Below, one piece after another: positions 26,645 through 39,426 of a stretch of DNA of 64,000 nt (its first letter is position 1; the number at the start of each line of letters is the position of its first letter). The notes below the pieces were generated by a model. It was not told the origin of the DNA. It worked only from the letters and a program-made list of their open reading frames with translations, and ran no database searches. This DNA comes from Chaetorhynchus papuensis (lineage: Eukaryota; Chordata; Aves; Passeriformes; Rhipiduridae): contig VWYX01000255.1 in the NCBI GenBank assembly GCA_013396525.1, positions 248,001 through 312,000 of the forward strand, in the 5' to 3' direction. The translations under genes and the position numbers were made by a program.

Positions 26645-29600
26645 TAGAATTGAAAGGCACAACTATGAAGCAAGGATAAAGGTTGAGTCATAAGCAAATG
26701 TCATGTTATAGATTTACCTACCAACAAGAAGGCAGCAGGGTTCAGGTCAGAGGTTAATGAAAGACATCCAAAGGTCATTCCATGATTATGTGAGAGCATG
26801 AGTTTAATAGGGCACGGGGACGACAGCCACTGACAGAAGATTTATACCAGAGGTGATGACACCGCTCCGAACAGTGCTGATAAAAAGAGCCCCAATATGG
26901 GCCTGAACAGAATGATGAATGGTGCACGGGGCTGCTCACACTTCTCATTATAAGCTCCTTCACTCATGGTGGCACTTAGCGGCGTTTATTTACTGGGCTT
27001 TGATGGTACTGAGCAGAAGCACAGTATATCTAATACTTTAAATGTAGACTTGCCATATAAAAATGAAACAAGAGATAAGATTAGACCATTGAATAATTGC
27101 CCAGCTTTCCTGCAGAGATTATATTCACCAGTGCTAACATTATTTTTTTCCTAATGTTCTAGTGTACGAACAGCTCAAGTGAATTAATTTTCTAAGGCAG
27201 AAGGTCAAAGGAAAGTAACTGATAAGTGTTGTGCCTGCTGCAGAATATCACTTTACAATATTCTCGCCTCCTCATTTATCAGATAGAGAGGAAGAGATAA
27301 TATAATAAAGGTATATAAACATATTTTTTGTCACAACAAATTTAGTTTTAGTTGTCCCAAGTGCTATTTTTCCTTGTGGCTTTTAGTAGGAAGAGGAGCA
27401 GAGAAGTCAGCCAAAAATGTCAAAATAAAAAAAAACAAAAAAATCAACAACAAACCTTAGGACCAAACCCAAGGAAAACTGAGACCTGATAAATAACATG
27501 CACTGCACCAAGAAACTCCTTTTCAGACTGTTATATATTTATCAAACCACTGGAGTGTGAATTTATGAATAAGTCTTATCATCTTTCAGGCAGCAGGCAC
27601 AATAAAAATTAGAACTACAGAAAATTGTGGGTATTATGAAAGGTTATTTCTATCAATTCATACGTATCTATAGATGAGAATGTCACAGAAGAAAGTTCTG
27701 TGTGTCTTTCCACTCACACCTTCACCCAGAGACAGAGCAGTACTGCATGGTGTCGTAGTTAACACTTAGCTGCACATGCAGCAGCATAAATAAATTCTTA
27801 TTCAACCAAGAGCTGTTGTAAATAGTGTATGTAATTTTAAGAGGTGCAGAGCTGCCGCATTCTGAGCATCCAGTATCACCCCTCTCCAAGACAGTTCATT
27901 TAATTACCTCACCTGTGCTGCCATCACTGCTGCTTCCCAATACATCTGTATTTTGCACCATATCCATCTTGTAGTGCCTGAATATGTGATAAACAGGGAA
28001 AAAACCTGCATTTCAGAAAGAAAGAAATATCTCCCGGGTTACCCTGAAAGTCACACAGTGGTATCTAATACCTGAAGGGTATCTGAAGGTCCAGTAGATC
28101 CCTCAGGATAAGGGGCTCCAGAAAACCAGATGTATGTCAGGCAAAAGTTGCTGAAGTGTCACATCTAGTTAATGGAGAGAGGAATTACAGTCACTTACAC
28201 TTCTGCTTGACTAGGAAGAGTGAAAAAAGAAAAGCAAATGTAAATAACACCTTACCCCTGTGCACTGTGTGAGCCAAAAGGGAGCACAAGTGCTGCTGGC
28301 TTTGTACCAGGCTCTACAACATGGCGAACTCCAACCTGAGAAGAAGAAAGGTCTTTGGTTACCAACCCAAGTATTCCACCAACTCACACCCCTGATACAA
28401 GTCACAGACTGGCATTTCTCAGTCATCTCTTTCATCTATGACCACAGCAGACAGACATAATGTTTTGGGTTTTTTTCATTTAAAGAACCTTCCTCAGTTT
28501 TTCAATGTTTTCCAAGTACTGCAGAATAATTTACCAAAAATAAACTTAACCAACATTTCTCAATAGCAGCTTGATTATTAATCTTCGGCATCTAAGTACC
28601 TATTTTCCCTATTTTTTTAATCACTAAAAATTAATAGAAATATTAATTAATAACCAGGCCATTAAAATACAGTGTGTGTGCAGGGTAGATTCAGATATAT
28701 GAAAACCAATGAAAAGGCAGGAGGCAGAATGGTTTTCCTTTAAAGCTCTCTAGTCACCAGTGACACTCTGTCATTCAGCATGTTTTATTGTCCACTTGAA
28801 TCAAATGAATAGAACAATCTAAGGGAAGCCACAGTGTTTCTGGGTAGACACTGTATTTGTTAGTGAGGCAGACAATAAAATGTTAGTAAAGCATCTGAAG
28901 TGGCTCTGCACCAAATGAGGATGAGATTTCTTATTTATGAATAAGAAAAAAACCCCCTGGAATGACACTCCTCATTTATTATGCAGTAAAAGAGAAAGCC
29001 AGGATGACTGAAATTCTGCCTATAGAGCAAACAGAAAATGTACCAATTTTCTAGCACAGCCACAAAGAGACCAGGTTTCATCGAAACGTATAAGATGTGA
29101 GATCACTGCTGGTTCTGAAGTTAAGATCACTTTTTCTGGAGCAGCAGAAATTCATTGATGGCAAAACATTACTCATTTTGGCCCATGTTCTGCTTACAAG
29201 CATGTCAAACTACTTTTAAAGTCTCTAATAATATATAGCTAAAATCTCATAACTGGAATAAAACATGATCTTTATTCTGCTGCACCACAAATGCTGAAAA
29301 ATGATCTAAGAGTCCAGAAACTGTAAGCAGATTACTCTCAAAAAGACTGGTGCATGAAATTCCTTTTTTTAAAAAAACAATATATTTGGCAAGTAACACA
29401 TGGCAGTGAATTTATTTGCAATGGAAGAGCTTTGTAAGACTCAAAGGATGCACATATGAGAAGCTGGTGTCCTTTCGCAAAGCAATTATATTATCTGGAG
29501 TCCAGCATCTGCCCTGCAGATCCAAACTCAAAACAAACAAATTATCAGATAATCTAATCTGCCAGACTTAGATGAAATCTCCAGAAGAACTGGTTTCTAA

Positions 29601-30660
29601 TTGTAGGTATATGCATGTTTATATGCGCATATCTGTACGGACAATATTTTTAGTATAACATTCCGTGAATTTAATTAATTTAGTTCTTGAAAAAGCTTTC
29701 TTCCTAGAAAGGCCAGAAAAGAAAGTACTGTGACAACAGCTATAAATCCACAGCAGAAGATCAGCAGGGTAAATAGCAAGGGGCACAAGTTGTATTTAAA
29801 GTGTTTGTGTTCACTCTGAGTGTGTGTGTTTATCTTTATGCGAGTCCTGGCCTGCTCAGAGTACTTCAATTCCTGGGTAATGGAAAGACCATCAGAAACC
29901 TGAATCTCATCATCTTGTTTCATAAATGAATCACTCGAGCAAAAAGAAGAAAACAATTTACAAAAGAAAAACCCACTAAGAACAATCCAAACACAAACAT
30001 GATACTGAGGTTTTGTCTCTGCAACATGAAGGCCAAATTCTTCACTGGGGTAAATTTACAGTGCCAGCAGAAATTCATATTCAAAAGGTGTAGTGTAGGA
30101 GTAAAGGGCTAAGACAAAAGCCAGGAGCCAGTTTAGGCTGGTCATAGTTCAGTGTTCCACATCAGCAACACAGCTGGGCACGTATTTTTCAGTACCTCTG
30201 AAGTCCTATGTACTTTAGTCAACTTGTGGGTGATAATTCTACTAAAAGAGGTAAGAATTAAAAAAATAACTTTCTCATTAAACCTTCTTAAGCCTTCCTC
30301 ATTAAACCTTAAAAATATGTGGAGGAGAATACAACTGATTCTGTTAACAGATCCATTTGCCATCACATTAAAATATAAGTTCAGAAGGTTCATTCCCCAT
30401 GTTCTTGTTGTAACATCAAATCTTACACAACACGGTTAAGCCCTTGCTTTCATCAGAAAAGGTCAAGCTTAAGCAGTAGCTCAGCAATCCAGGGCAGCCT
30501 AGCAATTCTTTGCTGACACTAACTAGCAGGTCACTAGAGAATAAAGAGACAATTCTTTATCTTTTCACAGAGATTATAGCCAAAATGGTAATGGAATTAT
30601 GAAGGAGGAAAAGGCCTGAGAACTCTGCAATACCAATTCCATTTATATTATATCACCATA

Positions 30661-30865
30661 AAATCACAGAATGCTTTGGGTTGGAAAGGACCTCAAAGAT
30701 CATCCCATTCCAACCTCCCTGCTATGGGCAGGGACACCTTCCACTAGACCGGGTTGCTCAGAGCCACAGTCAACCTGGACCAGTTATGTTCTTGTCTTCC
30801 TTCTTCAGCACATGGCTCTCCAGTGCTGCCTCTGTGACCCTCAGACCTAAAAAATATATGCAATA
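30661..30865 (-). repeat. CR1 LINE 3' fragment, internally deleted
   Basis: It starts with the reversed CR1 3' end ('aaatcacagaatgctttggg', 'ttggaaaggacctcaaagatc') and continues through 'gggcagggacaccttccact' and 'agaccgggttgctcagagcc'. The match is broken after about 30,775 and resumes faintly ('ctccagtgctgcctctgtga') up to about 30,865, which suggests an internal deletion. Minus orientation. Confidence 0.85.
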
Positions 30866-32182
30866 ATTCTGACTCAGACAATTATTAATCCTCCTTGTCT
30901 TTGCATAGCTTCAGGGAGATTTACACAGAGTTGATTACTAGGTATCGCTCCGTTTGTCCCGGTGTTCCTTGCACAATCCACTTGCCCAACACCACATTTC
31001 ACTTCTTTCTTGCCAAGCTTGCTGTGCCTGCATGTCATGTGCTCGGAGTGTTCCCAGGACAGCTCCTGCTGAGAGTGCCTGCACTGCACCCTGCCTCCTG
31101 CTCTGGGGCTTGGCATGGGGGCAGTGGGTGAGCCAGCACTCTGCACTTGCTGGAGGTCACAGCACGGAGATGCCAGCGCAGGAATTTCTGGCTGCTCTGG
31201 TGGAAAATAACCAGGAGAGACCAAAAGAGTGTCGTGAATTTAGGGTGAGACTCAAGGGCACTGTGCTGCTGCCCCCTCTCCTTTATCAGGCTCTGACAGC
31301 CCATTAGTAATGGCGTCAGATGGGATGCTTTATTGCCTGAAATTGTGGAGATTCTAATTGCACAGCCACAGGGCGTGCAATGCTATTCCAGATGCCCCAG
31401 AGTGTCCCACCCCATCCCCAGCCCCAGCAAGGTAAGGGTCTTACAGGTGGCTGTCACATCCCCAGCTCCACGCAGGTGTCCTGGATGCCTTAAAGTATTT
31501 CTAAAACAGACTGTGAATCCTGTGTTTAGGCACCCAAATCACTTACTGACTGTCAGAAGCAACTCTGGCTCATGGAATATATTTCATTAAAACTGCTTTC
31601 AATGGAAAATTGTGTTTTTAAGGGAGCTCTTGGTTCCTTTATTTTCGCATTTGCATCATGGGCTTTTTGAGGGAAAGGTCAAATTTGTGAGGAAGCTGGA
31701 TGCTGCAAAATGGAAATATTTGTTGGAAACGAGAATTTGTGGTATTTGAATTATCACTGTAAATTTGCAGGTTTCCATTGTCTAAGAGAAATAGACATTT
31801 TTCAAACTGCTCTGTAATGTGCCCTTCCCAGCACTGTCAATGCCAGCAGTGATTGCTGTCCAACTGAAGTGCCTGAGACTGCTGCAACACAAACATTCCT
31901 CAACACTGACCCAGATAACCTGTGCTGTTGAACAAATTACACAGGATAACATCATTATCTCCTTATTCTGAGGCCTAATAGTTAGATGTCTATGAAGTTT
32001 GGCACCTTTCCCATCTGCAACAGGTGAAGGAAAGAAACAGGCCTCTCCAGAAGACAATTTTTTAACTTAAAATAGATGCATCAAATGAGCACAAGGATCA
32101 CACTCTGTGTGTGCTATTTCTTTCTACCTGCAGAGGAACCTGCTCCTCTCTCTGGACTGTAAACTCTGCAGGAGTAGCCTTG
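30866..32182. other. Intergenic, no gene seen
   Basis: A GC-richer patch (about 30,950-31,310) is followed by ordinary DNA. Open frames of up to 117 codons overlap on both strands here without resembling a protein family. No exon or RNA gene was recognised. Confidence 0.45.
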
Positions 32183-32300
32183 TTCATAGATTCAGAGGAT
32201 ATTCTGAGTTGGAAGGGACCCTCAAGGACCATTGAGTGCAACTCCTGGGCCTGCACAGCACCACCCCAAAAATCACAACATGTGCTTTAGAGGTTCTCAC
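32183..32300 (-). repeat. CR1 LINE 3' fragment, short
   Basis: Reversed CR1 3' end of the subfamily type 'tcatagattcagaggatatt', 'ggaagggaccctcaaggacc', 'gcaactcctgggcctgcaca', fading at about 32,300. It resembles the second copy at 37,078 more than the copies at 30,661 and 36,702. Minus orientation. Confidence 0.75.
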
Positions 32301-35300
32301 TCTGTACACTGAAGGGCAAAACAGGGGTGGGTTATTGCCCTATCTCAAAATAATTTAAAATGAGTTGTTGATACTTTAGTATAAAGTCTGTACCTCTACA
32401 CATACAAAGCCAATTGAAATAAATTCAGTCAACAGTATTGCCAAATGCAATTGTCATTGTGATTGCCTGCTAATGACTACATGGAAAACCTTGGGATCCT
32501 GGGCAGAAGCTTTCAAGTGCAGTTCCTAGAATCTTTTCCTTCCTTGTGGATCTGAGATGCCACAAAGGGAATGAAGGAGAAAGAGAGGGAAAAGGAGGAA
32601 GGGACGGAGGGAGGGAGGCAGGAAGGGAGAGAATCTGAGTTTCATGGGGAGAGAAACTGTGAACCTCCAAACTTAAATACATTAATTTTCATTCTAACTT
32701 CAAGGACACATATATTTAAAGTATTTTCAATCAAGCCCAGAAAAAAATTAACTTCTTGTGCAAGGCTGCTTTCATTCTCAGACTGCAGTTTTCCTGTTTG
32801 CATTTTTTATGCCATCTTCCTCATCCACTCAGCCATCTATTTTTAGCTTGAATTGACATGAATTTCCTCCCTGCCCTTTTTTACATATACTTACTCATCT
32901 GCACTGACCTTATTTTGACTCTTAGCAAGTGACACACTTATGACAGATGCACACACTCACAGGACTAGAATGCATTCACGTACATTCCCCATGTATCTTC
33001 AGGCTCCACACTGTCCTTGCTTCTCACCAGAAATTACCACTGAAAAAAATACGCCCCACTGAAGATCAGTGTCCCAGCTATTTAGTCTGTCCCTTGAACC
33101 TAGGTGTTGCCTGGTGCTATAATAATATGGTAGGAAGCCTTTAATTTCTAAATTGCCCATTTGGATGCCTGCTAACGTGATGATGATTACCTTGCATTTT
33201 CAGTATTGTTTAAATGTCACAGTCCTTCAATGCTACAGCTGTTTGTGGCTCTCTGGCACGTGATGCAATGAGGTTATCTTGGCAAACTTCTGACTGGGCT
33301 GGACTCCACATCTCAGAAACCACGGGCATGGCTGGCAGTGTTTACTCCCTGGGTGACTTTTTAGCAAGTACTGAATGAGAATGGAAACTGAAACAGGGCT
33401 GAGCCACGCTGGCAGACAGATACAGGGAAACCCAGGCTGCATTTGTCCATGAAGCACCTTTCAGCACATAAATAAAGGACCTTAGCCCCTGGAGCTGACA
33501 ACCCAGCATCTTTTGCAAAATGAATAAACAAAAATTTGATGTCAGACATAAAACTGCATATCCTGTTGCTAATCTGAGATAAGCACAAGCCCTTTTCATA
33601 TGTGAGAATGCATGTGACCCGATGGCTCCACACTGCTGCTGTCTCTTTTCCCTTCCCTCTCTAAAATGCCAACACTATTGGAAAATCAGTTTTATAGAAC
33701 TTGTCCACTGCTCGCTGCACTCTTGCCAAGACCCCAGAGTAGTTCACAGCACGCTGCTCTCTGTGCCTAACGAGCTCCTGTGCTGCAGGACTTGTTAGCC
33801 GTGCTGCTCTCTGCCTGTGACCCAGCTGTGTGCTAACCTGGGTGGCTACAGCACCTCCTTTTGCAGATAATAAAACACAAAAGCATCCTCAGCTGGTGAG
33901 ATAAAAGGCATTTCTGGAAAATATGCGCAGTTCTATAATTCTTTATTTATGAACGCTTTCCAGAAGGCTTCTGTATGTATGGAGAACTTCCAAAAAGGCT
34001 TTGGAAGAGATGTATATTTCTGAAGAATATTTAGAATTTACAGTATCTTTTTTTCACAATCCTAGCTAAAGGCCCCAGATAACAGCAGGACTTGATAGAG
34101 TTGTCTGCAGCATGGAATGAGGGAGGGGCAGGCATCCCTTGTTGCAAAGCTGCTGTTGGTCATTGGCCATGCTTCAGCACAGCTCACAAACAGGCTCCTG
34201 CAGAAGGGATGTCACAGATATTTAGGATCTGCAGACTGTGCTTGAAGAGCTCTACAGACATTCATTCTCACACCTGACAGAAAGAAAACCTGGCCTAATC
34301 CCTGGGAACAAGGCTCCCACCCAGGTGGTTTTCTTACACTGAATGCACTCTGTGGTTGCCCCACTGCTGCACACAGTGAAGGCCTCGGGAAAGAACGACG
34401 ACTTTGGCCTGATGCAGTTGTTTATATAAACTCTGGAAGCCCTACCAGGAATCAGCTCCAGATTTCTATAGAAGGCTTTTTCTTGTCATACACATAGGCT
34501 TTTCCCAAGTTACACATGATACAGTTTCAGAAACACCGGATCATTTTATCATGGATCACCACACAAAGACTCAGGTTACGTTTTTCCACGTACTTTATTA
34601 TTTTCTTTCTCACCCATCCATCCATGGATCCATGGTCCTGCTACCCTTCCTTTATGGTCCTGCTGTGGACACACCTCCAGTCAAGCCATCTGCCCTTGGC
34701 TCACTCAACCAGTGCATCAGGCAGCTCTGAAGGCCTTTACAAAGCACAGCTCTTAAAAAGCCACTGTTAGGGACAGGAGAGCAATTCCACTTTTTCTATA
34801 GGTTTGTGGCTGCTTTAGGCTCCTCAGCTTTGTATGAACTTCCCTGAAGTTTTTGGGCGTTTTTTTGGTCAGATTTACTATATCCAGAGCATTACTGACG
34901 TCCCAAAACTAAATTCAGAACATTCTGTATTATCTTGTTCTGCAGCCAGTGCAATGAAACAACACTGTACTGCTTTCCAAAAGAGATGATTCTCCTGTGA
35001 TGTTTCACAGCAGCTCCAGTCAAGTCAGAGCAAGTGCCATCTCTCTGCAGGTCATAGCTCTGTCTCCTTACTCTGTAAAACTATTTGTTGATGTATTTAT
35101 TTTGGCAATTTCCAATTCAGATACATTTTTGTAAGCTTTTCCCTCATGCTTCTCCCATTTTTGTGCAACAGGATATTGTGCCCTCTAGGATACCCAGATG
35201 GGTTTAAGGACAGACTTGAGCTGGTGTGAGCTGGCAATGCCCTAAAGTCCTTGGAGTTGAAGTGATTTACTCCAACACCGGTTATTTACTTTCTCACATA

Positions 35301-36701
35301 TTAGTTTTAATACTCCTCTATTAATATGGCTAATATTTGTCATATGATCACTTAATTTTTTTGGTAGGAATTAAGATCTTTTAATTTTATACTACCAAAC
35401 ACAGCAGCAGACCTGACTGTAACTGATCCAAATTTATACACAAATCATTACGTGACTATACTTACACATGTCTAGAGAAGGAAAGATCCAGCAGTCACTG
35501 GCAGTCTCCATCTACTTATGCCATACATTCCTCTGTAATGCACACACTTCATATTCCCAAAGTTTCTTATTTCAGGCTTTCTGATGGTCCTGGTCTTTAA
35601 GGCACAAACAGATTTGTTCTGCTTCAGGCATGTGGCTGGCCAAAGGCATTTATCTGACGTTAGGGAAAGATATTTTATTTGATTAAAAAAACCTTTTGTC
35701 TTTCTCAATCCAGAATTTGGCATTCAAGTGCAGCAAAGTGACTATCTAAACCACAGACAGGGCAGGCAGCTCAGCAGGAATTACTGAAAATAAAAAGACT
35801 TTGTTTCTGTGTGACAAAAGCCAAAGTTGAATGATTTGAAAATTCATTTATTGCTCATCTAAACCACAATGGGTTTCTGCTGCTGCAAATGTCTCCCTTT
35901 TCCATTCTTAATATGTCTATTATAGACCCATATCCTCCGCTCTGAGTTTGTACATGTTTGGTGACACTGCTGGTCACAATATACCAGCACCAAGAAACCA
36001 CAGTTATCACTAAAGATGCCACTATAGTAAAGAGCTAAAATTTCCATCCTACCTAGTCATTATTCTGGGAACTGTAATGGGATATGCACTGAATTACTGC
36101 AGACATTGTAATATGGAAGGCTCTGTCAAAGCCTTTGCAGTGAAATACCAAGCTTGGGGCAATGCAATGTGCAAATATTTCTAAAAAATTGTATTCAGTA
36201 TCAGTGCAATGAGAAAGGGAAGATTTCATTAATATAATAATAATGAATACAATGTTATAATGAATATATATTATACATAAATGAATGTAACAGCATTATT
36301 CTCCCATATCCCATCCATGTATATAAATGGTGGTTTTTACTGTGATGCCTTTACCATCCCTAAGACAGGCTAAAGCAAATTGTTTTCTGCTTCACACTGT
36401 ACATTTTCCTCAAAAGGACCAAACTGGCGATGAAAATGTGGCTTCTGGAATAAGGAGATGTGTAATTTTGGCCTCAATCAATAAAGTCAAGTACATGGGA
36501 AAGTCATTGCAGAAGCAGCTGTTCAGGAGGAGCAGAGCTGGGCTGGCAGCTTCAGCTGGGGACAAGGATTTCATCCCCACCATGTCTGTGCCTGAAGGTG
36601 TGACAGGCTGTGCCACAGCCTCTCACCACTGCCCCCAGCCCAGCTGGGAGCTTGGTCACGGGGCAAACAGCCCAACACACATGGCTTTCCTTTTAATTAT
36701 T
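32301..36701. other. Intergenic, no gene seen
   Basis: Non-coding DNA. It includes a purine-only-like tract at about 32,568-32,636 and a 14-bp palindrome ccatggatccatgg at 34,622-34,635. No gene, RNA or transposon was recognised. Confidence 0.45.
32568..32636. repeat. Purine-rich low-complexity tract
   Basis: About 70 bases are almost only G and A on the plus strand, built from imperfect gga/gaaa/ggga units (for example gacggagggagggaggcagg). Mirror-like purine tracts can form triplex DNA. Nothing else marks a function. Confidence 0.7.
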
Positions 36702-37076
36702 GAATCACAGAATGCTAAGGGTTGGAAGGGACCTTGAAGATCATCCAGTCCCAATGCCATAGGCAGGGACATCTCCCACTAGACCAGGCTGACCCAGGCC
36801 TTATCCAGCCTGGCCCTGAACACCTCCAGGGTTGGGGCATCCACAACTTCCCTGGGCAACTGTTCCAGTGCCTCGCCACCTTCACAGTAAAAAATATCTT
36901 CCTAATATCTAATCTAAATTTCCTGTCTTTCAATTTGTACCCACTACTCCTTGCTCTATCACTACAGTTCCTGATGAATAGTCCCTCTCCAGCTCCTCTG
37001 CAGGTGCCTTCAGCTACTGGAAGGTTTCTATGAGGTCTCTATGCAACATTCTCTTCTCCAACTTTCCCAGCCTGTC
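36702..37076 (-). repeat. CR1 LINE 3' fragment (distal of an adjacent pair)
   Basis: A well-preserved reversed CR1 3' region: 'gaatcacagaatgctaaggg', 'ttggaagggaccttgaagat', 'ccaggccttatccagcctgg', 'cacctccagggttggggcat', 'cttcctaatatctaatctaa', ending abruptly at 'cccagcctgtc'. The next CR1 3' end starts immediately after it. Minus orientation, upstream of INSIG2. Confidence 0.9.
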
Positions 37077-37077
37077 A

Positions 37078-37645
37078 GAGAATCACAGAATCATAGAATA
37101 TCCTGAACTGGAAAGGATTCATCAGGATCATCAAGTCCAGTTCCTGGCCCAGCACAGGACACCACCATGTGCCTGAGAGCGTTTTCCAAATGCTTACTGA
37201 GCTCTGTCAGGCTTGGTACCAAGCCGTGATCACTGCCCTGGGAATCCTGTCCCACTGCCCAGCCACCTGCTGGGTGAAAAACCTTTTCCTGATACCCAAC
37301 CTAAACCTCCCCTGACTCAGCTTCAGGCCATTCCTTTAGGTCCCATCCCTGGTCATGAAATGGAAGAGATCAGTACTTGTGCCTCCACTTTCCCTCGTGA
37401 GGATGTTCAAGACCCTGATGAGGCCTCCCCTCAGTCTCCCCTCCTCCAGGTTGAACAAATCAAGAGCCCTCAGCCGCTCCTCATTCGGCCTCCAGAACTC
37501 CCCCATCCCCTTGGCCTCTTTTGGATATTCTCCAATAGCTTAATACCTTTCTTATATTGTGGTGCTCAACACTGCACACAGGGCTCAAGGTGAAGTGCTC
37601 CTCTTATCAACTTCGTGGCGCTCCTCTGGACCTGCTCCAGAGCCC
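37078..37645 (-). repeat. CR1 LINE 3' fragment abutting the INSIG2 promoter
   Basis: It starts with a doubled 3' end ('agaatcacagaatcatagaa') and runs for about 570 bases through 'ccagttcctggcccagcaca', 'ccacctgctgggtgaaaaac', 'caagaccctgatgaggcctc', 'aagagccctcagccgctcct' to 'cgctcctctggacctgctcc'. It belongs to a different CR1 subfamily from the adjacent copy. Its right end is about 170 bases from the INSIG2 exon-1 donor and flows directly into the CpG island, so the core promoter has CR1 sequence as its immediate upstream neighbour. Confidence 0.9.
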
Positions 37646-37699
37646 CAGTTGCGGTACCCAAGGCCTCTCGGAGGCAGAGCAGCGCGGAGCGGGCGGCTC

Positions 37700-37813
37700 C
37701 CGCCGGAGCATCCCCGAGCTCCCCCCGCGCTGCCCGTGCCCGGCACGGCCGAGGCCCGGCGGGCGCTGCGGAGGCTGCGCGGGGCGGGGACTGCGGAAGA
37801 TGGCGGAGGCCGA
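37700..37813 (+). other. INSIG2: INSIG2 exon 1 (5' UTR; left end unknown)
   Basis: The right end is set by a strong donor (ccga|gtgagtc, GT at 37,814-37,815). The left end is a guess, because the transcription start cannot be read from sequence. The exon holds no part of the INSIG2 protein. It contains one ATG (37,800-37,802) in strong context (A at -3, G at +4) that opens a short upstream reading frame once spliced to exon 2 at 41,707. The assignment rests on the CpG island, the donor and the absence of another candidate between here and exon 2. Confidence 0.5.
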
Positions 37814-37834
37814 GTGAGTCCCGGCGCTGCGGAG

Positions 37835-37858
37835 GGGCCGGGCCGGGCCGGGCCGGGC
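37835..37858 (+). repeat. GGGCC pentamer repeat, G-quadruplex motif
   Basis: Four full GGGCC units plus GGGC give five G3 tracts with two-base loops on the plus (non-template) strand, 21 bases after the exon-1 donor. This fits the usual G-quadruplex pattern and could also favour R-loop formation at the start of the transcribed region. Confidence 0.75.
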
Positions 37859-39426
37859 TGGGGCTGTGGTGCCGTGGGAAGGGGGACGAGCCGGGCCGGG
37901 CGGGCATTGGCGCCCCTCGGCCCCGTGCTGCCCGCGGGCCGGGGCGGTGCTTCGGGACGAGGGCGGCGGGGCCGGGCCGGGGGCGACGGAGGGAGAGGCC
38001 GGCGGAGCCGTTTCACGGCAGCTGGGAGAGCCTGTGCCCGGCGGGGCTGCCCCAGGCCCGCGGCGTTTCCGCCGGCCGTGAGGGGCCGAGCCGGGCTGGA
38101 CGTGTCGGCGCTGCCCAGGTGGCCTGGGCTCCCGCGACCCGGGGGTCCGGGGCAGAACCGCCGCTCTCGATGCCTGGAGAGGCGATGGTTTGCTTTGCCT
38201 GTGGCATTGCCTTGCTGCAGACAGAGGGTTTCTTGCCATCTTCTGCGTGGCGTTGCCTAAATAAATCATCTCATTCTCGGCCACACCGCGCCGTGCCTGG
38301 TGTGTCTGTGTGGTGTCAGAAGTTGTGAATCGCTCCCGGTGCGCAGGGAGAGCACAGGAGAACAGGACCGATCTTCTACTTAGGAGGCAGTTAAGTGACT
38401 AAGTGTTTTGAAATTGTCTAGGGTGATAATTTACTTGTTAACTTTTTGCGCAATGCCAGACACCGTGTGGCTGCCTTGAAAGTCGTGTATGGTGCACGGT
38501 GCTTTGAAAAGCTTGGGCTGAATCCGTGTGCGCCAGCGAGGAAGGAAGTGCAGCTGAGGCTCTGGCAGTGCCAAGCCTGCAGCTTTCAGTGCGGTGTTAC
38601 AGCTGTGAATGTGCATTCCTAAGAGACGAAGGCTCAGAAGTCGTGTTGGTTCAATATGTTGTGATCTGTTCCTATCTGAGAGGAAACCTGCAGTAAAACA
38701 TAAGGCTTGAAAGGAGACGTGATCTCTGCTGTCTGCAGGAACAGAGGCCTCCTAGTCAGAAGGAATTGGTGTCTGTAGAGATTAATTGGTGTCTTTAGAG
38801 TAATTTAATTTCCGTGCAAGGTAATGATAGTATATATCTTTGCTGTGCCAGAGTTGTGAGCCCAGGCTGTCTGGGGCACTGAAGAATCTTTCCTGAGCGT
38901 TGATCACTTTGCTCTGTTCCCCTGTTGTTCTGTGGCATGCCAGAAGGTCGTAGGGTCGATGGAAAATCTGGAAACTGGTCAAACAACTAATAATGATATG
39001 GGTAGGGTGAGAAACCACCAGGTGGAAACGACTGCATCATGCTAGTTTCAGACCTTGAATTACGTTTTGTAAATGTATGTCAATATGTACCCGCCCTTGC
39101 TGTGGTCAGGCTGTTTACCTGATAATAAAAAAATGTTGCTGGTGTCTTGAATAACTTGCAGCTGTAGTGGTTGTGTATTTGATCATCTTCATGTCTAGAA
39201 AAAAAAACCAAACGGTAAGAGCTGATCGGTGTTTACATCAGTATTGCCATGTGAGAGAGTCGATGAGTTTTAATTAGGCTGAATATTCCTGTAGTTGAAG
39301 AATTACAAGAAGCAGAGTCTTGTTAGAGGGAGATACCAAGAGCGAGTGTAAAATGGGGAAATAATCAATGCAGGGAAATTATTAGTAGATTTCATCAAAG
39401 ACAGGGATTTGAGCTGATTTCTTTCA

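Larger units (their letters stand above)
16761..30660. other. Intergenic, no gene seen
   Basis: Mixed DNA without a recognisable gene. GC-richer patches lie near 17,540-18,280, 20,580-21,960 and 24,180-24,800; their open frames resemble no family and have no splice-bounded coding pattern. An 11-bp perfect inverted repeat with a 12-base loop sits at 18,582-18,615, and an uninterrupted 19-base A run at 26,626-26,644. I see no further CR1 copy in this stretch. Confidence 0.5.
37646..38190 (+). promoter_or_regulatory. INSIG2: CpG island and presumed promoter of INSIG2
   Basis: Very GC- and CpG-rich sequence, TATA-less in appearance, ending just past 38,190. The element gcggaagatggcgg at 37,793-37,806 combines an ETS core (cggaag) with a YY1-type site (aagatggcgg), a common arrangement close to the start of housekeeping transcripts. 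A five-tract GGGCC repeat lies within the island at 37,835-37,858. In mammals INSIG2 also has a second, liver-type first exon (Insig-2a); I could not identify a counterpart here. Confidence 0.65.

Noticed and set aside
31649..31656. POU octamer atttgcat
   Set aside because: An eight-base site is expected by chance in 64 kb and has no supporting neighbours.
37559..38328. Open frames of 225-237 codons across the INSIG2 island
   Set aside because: They arise from high GC content on both strands at once, show no family resemblance, and are cut by the exon-1 donor.
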